Assembly: GCA_013139625.1 (NCBI GenBank)
Contig: WTAK01000455.1
Span: forward strand, 1 to 6,722
Reading direction: 5' to 3'
DNA: 6,722 nt
Source of the DNA: Candidatus Delongbacteria bacterium
Lineage (GTDB): Bacteria; UBA4055
Shown here: positions 1-5,266 of the stretch, piece by piece
Position numbering within the stretch: position 1 is the stretch's first letter
How the letters are laid out: each line of letters starts with the position of its first letter
Notes under the pieces: model-generated
The model's database searches: none
The model's input: only the letters and a program-made list of their open reading frames with translations
Told to the model about the DNA's origin: nothing
Translations under genes and position numbers: made by a program

Positions 1-1
1 C

Positions 2-682
2 GGACTTTTCATGTTCATGCCTTTAATCTTTGGATCAATGTATTTTCAGAATTTCTCATTTACAGGTGATATGATCCTGATAATGTATTTCCAGTTCTTT
101 GGAATGCTGGGAATGGCAATGGGAGCCGGAGAAGCCGGTCAACCAAATTCTATAATAGGAATTAGTAGAGGACTTGCTCAATTCACAGTAGCTGAAATAC
201 CATTTACATTAGCAATAATCGCGATTGCAATTCAATATGATACTTTAACTATTAGTGGTATTGTTGCAGCACAGCAGGGCGGAATTATGAACTGGACGAT
301 GTTCCAGAATCCAATTGCTACTTTAGCAGGAATGTTAGCTTTCTTGGGAATAATGCGTCATGCACCATTTAATGTTGTTATGGCTCCTCAAGAAATACCG
401 ATCGGTCCTCCAACAGAATATCATTCAACTTACCTAGGAATGCTTCAATCTAATAGAGCAATACTTCATGTTGTTGAATCAGCATTGTTCATGAATTTAT
501 TCTTCGGTGGAGCTACAAGTTGGTTAGAATTAATAGTAAAAACATTCTTCATATATTTCATCACAGTATTCGTGGGAGTCGTATTCCCTAGATTCAGAGT
601 AGATCAATCGGTAAGATGGTTTATAAAGGTGCCATTAGTGGTTGGTATCCTAGGTGTAATATATGCAATGTATTTTGTTTAA
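2..682 (+). CDS. nuoH: Complex I-like membrane subunit H (NuoH/MbxM family), 5'-partial
   Basis: This is the C-terminal ~226 residues of a NuoH-family membrane subunit. The frame is open to the left edge, so the true start lies upstream; full-length members are about 300-350 residues. In the family NuoH anchors the peripheral arm in the membrane and forms the floor of the substrate cavity and the start of the ion path. Counting from the Met at position 11, hydrophobic segments lie near residues 22-38, 58-75, 102-115, 150-167 and 175-192, with a last one at 205-223. The family motif region GISRGLAQFTVAEIP (50-64) corresponds to the G-S-x-R-x-x-x-Q-x-x-x-x-E segment, and PFN...QEIPIGPPTEY (119-137) to the PFD...E...GxxTEY loop. 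That loop is unusually poor in acidic residues. A 26-base gap separates it from the nuoB homologue, indicating one transcript. The family call is firm; the branch (Mbx/Mbs-like rather than quinone-reducing complex I) is inferred. Confidence 0.88.
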   Translation, partial: GLFMFMPLIFGSMYFQNFSFTGDMILIMYFQFFGMLGMAMGAGEAGQPNSIIGISRGLAQFTVAEIPFTLAIIAIAIQYDTLTISGIVAAQQGGIMNWTMFQNPIATLAGMLAFLGIMRHAPFNVVMAPQEIPIGPPTEYHSTYLGMLQSNRAILHVVESALFMNLFFGGATSWLELIVKTFFIYFITVFVGVVFPRFRVDQSVRWFIKVPLVVGILGVIYAMYFV

Positions 683-694
683 TTCAATAATAAT

Positions 695-699
695 AGAGG
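695..699 (+). promoter_or_regulatory. Ribosome binding site of the nuoB homologue
   Basis: AGAGG ends nine bases before the ATG at 709. A second in-frame ATG follows at 718 (Met4), but it would sit 18 bases away, so this site favours the first ATG. Confidence 0.6.
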
Positions 700-708
700 T
701 TTAAATAA

Positions 709-1353
709 ATGACACGAATGTATGATTTAAAAAAGAGAACTGTAACTGCACCAGATGGTGAAGTATTTACAGTTGATCCGATGAAAGATTACTTTTGTGA
801 TAAACGACCGGAAGTTCAAGCTCCCGCTCATCCTGTAATTGAAAAGTTCTTCAATTGGGCAAGATCAAACTCACTATGGGTATTAGGATGGGGAACAGGT
901 TGTGGTAGTATGGAATTACCACCATTGACAACACCAAGATTCGATATGTTCAGATATGGTGTTCAGATGAGAGCTACTCCAAGGCAATCGGGCGTATTTA
1001 TCATATCAGGATATTTAGCTGTAAAAACTCTGAAAAGAGTTATCAGAGCTTATGAGCAAATGCAGGGTCCAAAATATATAATAGCATTAGGCAGTTGTAC
1101 TATAAACGGTGGAATGTACTATGATAGTTTCAATACTATCAATAGACTCGATCATTATATTCCTGTTGATGTTCACATTACAGGATGTATGCCAAGACCG
1201 GAAGCAATTCTTTCAGGGTTCGTTGAATTGAAGAAAAGGATCAGAGCAGGTAAGGCTGAAGGTGCTAATGATTATGCTGAGAGATTTGATTGGTATAAGG
1301 GTAATCAGAAAAAGGTCATTAAAGGCTGGGACATGCCTGACTATAATTGGTAA
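709..1353 (+). CDS. nuoB: Complex I-like Fe-S subunit B (NuoB/MbxJ family)
   Basis: A 214-residue homologue of NuoB, the subunit that carries the last Fe-S cluster (N2 in complex I, proximal cluster in hydrogenases) before the active site. Family signatures run in order: GTGCGSMELPP (62-72), RATPRQSGVFIISG (88-101), YEQMQGPKYIIALGSC (115-130) and PVDVHITGCMPRPEA (152-166). Candidate cluster ligands are C65, C130 and C160, with conserved E69. Where complex I has a tandem Cys-Cys, this protein has C65-G66, so only three of the usual four cysteines are present at the canonical sites; C30 lies in the N-terminal extension. An N-terminal stretch of about 40 residues and a charged C-terminal tail (175-214, ending in Trp) flank the core. 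It lies 26 bases after nuoH and 91 bases before nuoC; that second gap holds a repeat element. Family assignment is secure. The altered cluster site argues against ordinary ubiquinone-type complex I. Confidence 0.93.
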   Translation: MTRMYDLKKRTVTAPDGEVFTVDPMKDYFCDKRPEVQAPAHPVIEKFFNWARSNSLWVLGWGTGCGSMELPPLTTPRFDMFRYGVQMRATPRQSGVFIISGYLAVKTLKRVIRAYEQMQGPKYIIALGSCTINGGMYYDSFNTINRLDHYIPVDVHITGCMPRPEAILSGFVELKKRIRAGKAEGANDYAERFDWYKGNQKKVIKGWDMPDYNW

Positions 1354-1362
1354 TTTTTTTAC

Positions 1363-1415
1363 CACAGAGGACACAGAGGTCACAGAGATGTAGGGGAGGG
1401 TTTCTAACCCTCCCC
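1363..1415 (+). repeat. Composite intergenic repeat A: three CACAGAG units plus hairpin
   Basis: CACAGAG occurs at 1363, 1372 and 1381, exactly nine bases apart. After a short spacer, GTAGGG leads into a perfect 10-bp stem, GGGGAGGGTT (1393-1402) pairing with AACCCTCCCC (1406-1415), with a 3-base loop. The element fills most of the nuoB-nuoC gap and ends about 30 bases before the nuoC start. A second copy of the same architecture lies at 3234-3298. No T tract follows the stem, so it is not an intrinsic terminator. It could be a REP-like dispersed element or an RNA-stability hairpin. Confidence 0.8.
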
Positions 1416-1444
1416 AAACAGTGAATAAAATAAGGTTATAGAAT

Positions 1445-1978
1445 ATGAAAGAGATATTAGAAAAAATTAAGACCAAATATGAAGTTACAGATGTTCTTCA
1501 GAAGAGAGCTGATCTTCTGTTCTTTACTATAGACAAGAAAATGGTATTGGATATTCTGAATTATTTGAAAGAATTGGAAGGTTTTACTCATTTAGTTATG
1601 CTATCCAGTGTTGATTGGTTGGAAGAGAATAAATTTCAGCTTACTTATATAATAAATCATCCTATCAATAAGCATGATATTGCGATAAGAGTTGATCTTA
1701 ACAGAGATGAAGCGACGATGGATTCTATCCATCATATTTGGATCCATGCTGAAACTGACCAAAGAGAAATTAAAGAATTGTTTGGTATAGATTTCCCTGG
1801 CAGCCCTGGTGTTGATGAAGATTTTGTTCTTGAAGATTGGGATGAGATACCACCTATGAGAAGAGATTTCGACACTTTGGAATATTCAGAGAGAACTTTC
1901 TTCCCTAGAGATGGAAGGAAGACTTACGATACAAAAGAATACATGAAGTCCAAATTATATCCGGATGACAAACAATAA
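1445..1978 (+). CDS. nuoC: Complex I-like subunit C (NuoC/MbxK family, 30-kDa subunit)
   Basis: A 177-residue homologue of the NuoC/30-kDa subunit, a peripheral-arm scaffold with no cofactor that packs against NuoD and NuoB. The N-terminal half (1-100) has the expected alpha/beta pattern, including HLVMLSSVDWLE (49-60) and a strand HDIAIRVDL (77-85). The C-terminal half has the family signature at Q106-R-E-I-K-E-L-F-G-I-D-F-P-G-S-P (106-121), matching the ERE..DLFGI.F.GHP pattern, then LEDWDEIPPMRRDF (129-142), matching the W..PLRKD region. The His of the usual GHP is Ser here. Length is normal for the stand-alone form. It is not fused to NuoD, unlike E. coli NuoCD. The start at 1445 is preceded by AAGG about nine bases upstream. 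The stop lies 14 bases before the nuoD start, so the two are tightly coupled. Confidence 0.92.
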   Translation: MKEILEKIKTKYEVTDVLQKRADLLFFTIDKKMVLDILNYLKELEGFTHLVMLSSVDWLEENKFQLTYIINHPINKHDIAIRVDLNRDEATMDSIHHIWIHAETDQREIKELFGIDFPGSPGVDEDFVLEDWDEIPPMRRDFDTLEYSERTFFPRDGRKTYDTKEYMKSKLYPDDKQ

Positions 1979-1992
1979 CCTGAGGTTTATAG

Positions 1993-3171
1993 ATGTTCAG
2001 TATAAAAGAAGACAGATCGAAATTTCCAACTAAAAAAGCAGATGGAACTCTAGACATAGATCTTGATTCACAAAAGTATGTAAAGATCTGGCAGGGACCG
2101 AATCATCCCGGTATTACAGGTAATATGGCTTTAGAGCTAACTGTTTCAGGTGATGAAGTAGTTCAATCCAAAACACATGTTGGGTATTTGTACAGAGCAT
2201 TTGAAAAATTGATGGAAAGAAGAAAATTCATTCAATGTTTTCCAATCTGTATCAGAATGTGCGTTCCTGAGCCTGATATCAATGAATATTTACTTGCTGC
2301 GTCTGTTGAAGAACTTGGAGGTATCGAAGTTCCTGAAATGGCTGAGTGGCTTAGAACTCTTGTATTAGAAATGGCGAGAGTTACGATATTACTCAGAGGA
2401 GTTCCCGGACAAGGTGGTACTATGAGTCTTGGTATGGGAGTTCAATGGGGAGTTTATGTTAGAGATCTTATGCTGGATAGATTCGAAGAACTTACTGGTG
2501 GTAGAGTTTACCATATGTACATTGCTCCGGGTGGAGTGAGAGGTCTTTTACCTTCTGGTTTCAAAGATAGAATGGAAGAAGTTTTAAAGAAAGTAGATGA
2601 ATTTGTAGTTGATATAGATAACTTAATGTTCAATAATGCCGTTTTTAAGGTAAGAACTAAAGGTGTTGGTATTATTGATAAAGATTGGATCGATCAATAC
2701 AGTGTTGTAGGACCTAATGCAAGAGCTGCGGGAATCATGAGAGATGTTAGAAAGGATTATCCATATCTAAAATATGACCAATTGGATTTTGAACCTCATA
2801 CTGAAACTGATTCGGATATTTATGCAAGATCAAGAGTAAGATGGCATGATCTTCAAACATCAGTAGATCTTATTCGTCAAATCATGGCGAAAATGCCTGA
2901 AAAAGGTGAGATCAGAGCTAAGACTCCTAACGTTCTTCACTGGAAAATACCTAAAGGCGAAACTTATCAGAGAATAGAGTCATCCAGAGGTGAATATGGT
3001 TTCTATATGGTTACTGACGGTAGTGCTTATCCTAGAAGGATAAATCTAAGAGGACCTAGTTATAATTCAGCAATGGTATTACTTGAAAAAATGCTTGTAA
3101 ACGCTAATATATCAGATGTTTCATCATTGATGGTATCATTAGCTACATGTCCACCAGAGATAGAGAGATAA
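1993..3171 (+). CDS. nuoD: Complex I-like catalytic subunit D (NuoD/MbxL family, 49-kDa subunit)
   Basis: A 392-residue homologue of NuoD and the [NiFe]-hydrogenase large subunit, which forms the active-site cavity with NuoB. Recognisable segments are GPNHPGITG (35-43), HVGYLYRAFEKL (62-73), PICIRMCVPEPDINE (84-98), RGVPGQGGTM (135-144), IAPGGVRGLLPSG (177-189), VVGPNARAAG (238-247), then RGPSYNS (353-359) and a C-terminal TCPPEIER (385-392). The residues matching the two quinone-binding positions of complex I (Thermus Nqo4 His38 and Tyr87) are T42 and V91. The positions of the two [NiFe] CxxC pairs read C90-V-P-E93 and C386-P-P-E389. The protein is therefore neither a standard quinone reductase nor a [NiFe] hydrogenase; an Mbx/Mbs-type ferredoxin- or sulfur-linked subunit is the better fit. 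TGAGG lies about seven bases before the ATG. A 160-base repeat-filled gap separates it from the NuoI fusion gene. Confidence 0.92.
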   Translation: MFSIKEDRSKFPTKKADGTLDIDLDSQKYVKIWQGPNHPGITGNMALELTVSGDEVVQSKTHVGYLYRAFEKLMERRKFIQCFPICIRMCVPEPDINEYLLAASVEELGGIEVPEMAEWLRTLVLEMARVTILLRGVPGQGGTMSLGMGVQWGVYVRDLMLDRFEELTGGRVYHMYIAPGGVRGLLPSGFKDRMEEVLKKVDEFVVDIDNLMFNNAVFKVRTKGVGIIDKDWIDQYSVVGPNARAAGIMRDVRKDYPYLKYDQLDFEPHTETDSDIYARSRVRWHDLQTSVDLIRQIMAKMPEKGEIRAKTPNVLHWKIPKGETYQRIESSRGEYGFYMVTDGSAYPRRINLRGPSYNSAMVLLEKMLVNANISDVSSLMVSLATCPPEIER

Positions 3172-3175
3172 AAAT

Positions 3176-3203
3176 AGTGACAAGTGGTTAGTGATTAGTG
3201 GTA
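3176..3203 (+). repeat. Four-unit heptamer tandem array (AGTGnnn)
   Basis: AGTG recurs at 3176, 3183, 3190 and 3197, a strict 7-base period: AGTGACA, AGTGGTT, AGTGATT, AGTGGTA. It begins four bases after the nuoD stop. Heptamer arrays of this kind are known as short tandemly repeated repetitive sequences in some genomes, for example filamentous cyanobacteria. No function can be read from it here. Confidence 0.65.
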
Positions 3204-3213
3204 AGTTAAAATC

Positions 3214-3229
3214 AAAAGATTAAAAGATT
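3214..3229 (+). repeat. Tandem octamer pair AAAAGATT
   Basis: AAAAGATT occurs twice without a gap (3214-3221 and 3222-3229), between the heptamer array and the CACAGAG array. It is short and AT-rich, so chance is possible, but it continues the stacking of short tandem repeats in this gap. Confidence 0.45.
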
Positions 3230-3233
3230 GAAC

Positions 3234-3298
3234 CACAGAGAACACAGAGTTCACAGAGAAAAGAATATACTGTAGGGTCGGGGTTTACCTCCGACCTA
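3234..3298 (+). repeat. Composite intergenic repeat B: three CACAGAG units plus hairpin
   Basis: CACAGAG occurs at 3234, 3243 and 3252, again nine bases apart. The array is followed by CTGTAGGG and an imperfect hairpin. TAGG (3273-3276) pairs with CCTA (3295-3298), TCGG (3278-3281) with CCGA (3291-3294) and GG (3282-3283) with CC (3288-3289), with single-base bulges at 3277 and 3290. The layout matches the nuoB-nuoC gap element, but the hairpin sequence differs and its arms compensate each other, suggesting that the stem itself is kept. No T run follows, so it is not a terminator. It ends 33 bases before the next start codon. Confidence 0.78.
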
Positions 3299-3331
3299 GA
3301 ACGAGAATAAGACTTGAGATAGAGGATTAAA

Positions 3332-5125
3332 ATGAGTATAAAAGATATATTATCACCATTTTCAGCTTGGAAAAAAGTAATTAAAGATCCTGTTACTGTC
3401 AAAGATCCATTCAATGACAGACCGGGAGCTCCAAGATATAGAGGATTTCATAAGAATGAGTTAGATAAATGTATCGGCTGTGGTGCCTGTGAAGAAATTT
3501 GTCAGAATGCTGCAATTGATATGGTTCCTGTCGAAGGTATTGAAACAGTCGAAGGGGACAGTGGATTGAGACCTATGGTTGATTACGGTAGATGCTGCTG
3601 GTGTGCTCTCTGTGTTGATATTTGTTCAACGAATTCGCTGACTTTATCTAATGAATATACCTGGATCGACTCAGACCCGGATGTTTTTAGATTTATTCCC
3701 GGCTATGATAAGAAGGAATGGGATAATAGTAAACTTGGATGGACTAAACCTAAAAACTATGATCTCAACACTTATGAAAGAGTTGAGATGAAAGAGCTTC
3801 ATCCTGAGGAAAGAGATAAATCATTTATTGAATTTGTAAAAGGTTATTCAAAAGAACAGGCAGAAGCTGAGGCGGACAGATGTATTGATTGTGGTCTTTG
3901 TACTGCAACTTGCCCTGCTCATATGTCTATTCCTGAATATATCAAAGCTATTAGAAATGATGACATGGAAGAAGGTCTTAGAATAATGTATGAAACTAAT
4001 CCTTTACCTGAGATATGTGGTAGAATTTGTACTCATAAGTGTGAAACTGTTTGTGCTATCGGTCACAAAGGTGAACCATTGTCAATACGATGGCTGAAAA
4101 GATATATTGCTGATCAAGTACCTGAAAGTAAATACAAAGAAGTTCTGGAACAAGGTTTGGAAATTACTCCGAAGAGTAAAAAAGTGGCTATAATCGGTTC
4201 AGGTCCATCAGGACTTTCAGCGGCATACTATTTATCAAGAATGGGATATGCAACTAAGATATTTGAGTCACTACCTGAAGCCGGAGGTATGATGAGATAT
4301 GGTATTCCTTCGTATCGTCTTCCTTACGATCAGATAGATAAAGACATCAATTATATCTTATCATGTGGCGTTGAGATCGAATATAATGTAAAAATTGGAA
4401 AAGATATTACTATAGAACAACTTGAAAAAGATTATGATGCAGTATTCTCAGGTACAGGACTTCACTTAGGTAGAAGTACAAGAATTCCGGGTTCTGAACA
4501 TGAAAATGTTTTCTTTGCAACTGATCTTCTAAGAGAAATTTCACTGGGAACTGAGATCAAAGTCGATGAAAAGATAGTTGTTATTGGTGGTGGTAATGTT
4601 GCAATGGATATTACCAGATCACTTGCTAGGCTTCAAAATCAGAAGTATGGTAAAGTAGATGTATTGGCGACTTGTCTGGAAGCTGAAGATATTATGCCTG
4701 CTGATAGGGAAGAGGTTGTTGAAGCCAGAGAGGAAAAAGCAATTGTGGATCCGGGATGGGGTCCTAAAGATATTAAGATCGAAAATGGTAAAATTAAAGG
4801 TTTGAATGTTGTTAAATGTCTTTCTGTGTTCGATGATGAAGGTAGATTCAGTCCTAAATTTGATGAAGATAAAAAGAAATTCTTCCCAGCAGAAATGGTC
4901 GTTGAATCAATTGGTCAAGGCATGGATCTAACTTACATTGATTCTATCAAAGACAAACTTGAATTCAGTGATAGAGGCAGAATTGTTGTAAATGAAAAGT
5001 ACCAATCATCACTTCCTTGGTTCTTCGTTGGTGGAGATATTATTAAAGGTCCTGATGTAATCAATGGAATTGCGAATGGTCATATCGCAGCAAAAGGTAT
5101 TGATGAATTTTTAAATAAGAAATAA
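3332..5125 (+). CDS. NuoI-like ferredoxin domain fused to a GltD/NfnL-like NAD(P)H oxidoreductase
   Basis: A 597-residue fusion. Residues 1-135 resemble NuoI/MbxN: a PVTVKDPF...RYRGFH lead-in, then two ferredoxin motifs, C47-x2-C50-x2-C53-x3-C57 and C88-x2-C91-x2-C94-x3-C98. Residues 165-262 form the Fe-S domain of GltD/NfnL/dihydropyrimidine dehydrogenase proteins, with C184, C187, C190 and C194-Pro, then C229, C233, C237 and C241. Residues 283-597 are the flavoprotein part: FAD motif GSGPSG (289-294), the family's GGMMRYGIPSYRLP (318-331), pyridine-nucleotide motif GGGNVAMD (419-426), MPADREE (455-461) and terminal FAD motif VGGDIIKGP (566-574). It would carry electrons between NAD(P)H, FAD and a chain of about four [4Fe-4S] clusters into the NuoB/NuoD core, replacing NuoEFG. 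The Arg pair that usually binds the NADPH 2'-phosphate after the second Rossmann strand reads T447-C448, so NADH is plausible. AGAGG (3321-3325) sets the start. Glutamate synthase activity is unlikely, as no large subunit is nearby. Confidence 0.9.
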   Translation: MSIKDILSPFSAWKKVIKDPVTVKDPFNDRPGAPRYRGFHKNELDKCIGCGACEEICQNAAIDMVPVEGIETVEGDSGLRPMVDYGRCCWCALCVDICSTNSLTLSNEYTWIDSDPDVFRFIPGYDKKEWDNSKLGWTKPKNYDLNTYERVEMKELHPEERDKSFIEFVKGYSKEQAEAEADRCIDCGLCTATCPAHMSIPEYIKAIRNDDMEEGLRIMYETNPLPEICGRICTHKCETVCAIGHKGEPLSIRWLKRYIADQVPESKYKEVLEQGLEITPKSKKVAIIGSGPSGLSAAYYLSRMGYATKIFESLPEAGGMMRYGIPSYRLPYDQIDKDINYILSCGVEIEYNVKIGKDITIEQLEKDYDAVFSGTGLHLGRSTRIPGSEHENVFFATDLLREISLGTEIKVDEKIVVIGGGNVAMDITRSLARLQNQKYGKVDVLATCLEAEDIMPADREEVVEAREEKAIVDPGWGPKDIKIENGKIKGLNVVKCLSVFDDEGRFSPKFDEDKKKFFPAEMVVESIGQGMDLTYIDSIKDKLEFSDRGRIVVNEKYQSSLPWFFVGGDIIKGPDVINGIANGHIAAKGIDEFLNKK

Positions 5126-5140
5126 ATATAATCCCGAAAA

Positions 5141-5167
5141 AGCTCTCCAAAATGGAGAGCTTTTTTT
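5141..5167 (+). terminator. Intrinsic terminator of the complex I-like operon
   Basis: AGCTCTCCA (5141-5149) pairs perfectly with TGGAGAGCT (5153-5161) around an AAA loop, and seven T residues follow the GC-rich arm (5161-5167). The A run at 5137-5140 extends pairing into the T tract. It lies 15 bases after the fusion-gene stop, so it should end the operon transcript and separate it from the surface-protein gene. Confidence 0.92.
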
Positions 5168-5178
5168 GCTCTTAAGAC

Positions 5179-5209
5179 TTGGAATTATCTAATACTATAT
5201 GTACATTTG
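5179..5209 (+). promoter_or_regulatory. Candidate Bacteroidota-type promoter of the surface-protein gene
   Basis: TACATTTG at 5202-5209 fits the Bacteroidota -7 consensus TAnnTTTG, and TTG at 5179-5181 lies 20 bases upstream, near the expected -33 spacing. A promoter is required here because a strong terminator lies just upstream and the next gene starts at 5267. The 99-base interval 5168-5266 holds nothing else I can support. Such motifs arise easily in AT-rich DNA and the phylum is only inferred, so this is tentative. Confidence 0.35.
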
Positions 5210-5256
5210 TAATTGTTGTAGATTTTGCAATGGAATTAATGAAAGAAATAAAATAT

Positions 5257-5261
5257 AGGGG
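5257..5261 (+). promoter_or_regulatory. Ribosome binding site of the LamG/VCBS surface-protein gene
   Basis: AGGGG ends five bases before the ATG at 5267. It supports that start over the in-frame ATG at 5276 (Met4). Either start leaves an intact signal peptide. Confidence 0.6.
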
Positions 5262-5266
5262 TAACT

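Noticed and set aside
1363..1387. CRISPR array or iteron-type origin from the regular CACAGAG spacing
   Set aside because: Units are 7 bases with 2-base gaps, far too short for CRISPR repeats and spacers, and only three copies are present. No replication-initiator gene lies nearby.
1354..1415. Possible transcription terminator after nuoB (T run at 1354-1360, or the GC-rich hairpin at 1393-1415)
   Set aside because: The T run has no stem before it, and the hairpin is followed by AAACAG rather than T residues. On the minus strand the hairpin is also not followed by a T tract. Operon continuity through nuoC is more likely.
1213..1476. Minus-strand open frame of 87 codons across the nuoB end, the repeat element and the nuoC start
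   Set aside because: It overlaps two firmly assigned genes antisense, and its middle is a translation of the CACAGAG repeat and hairpin. It shows no recognisable domain.
3220..3414. Minus-strand open frame of 64 codons with a Cys-rich end
   Set aside because: The Cys/Leu-rich part is the antisense reading of the CACAGAG array, and the rest is antisense to the fusion gene. Repeats like this commonly create spurious small proteins.
3872..5125. Stand-alone glutamate synthase small subunit (gltD)
   Set aside because: The GltD-like domain is in frame with the NuoI-like domain with no internal stop or restart signal. There is no glutamate synthase large subunit in the window, and the neighbours are complex I subunits.
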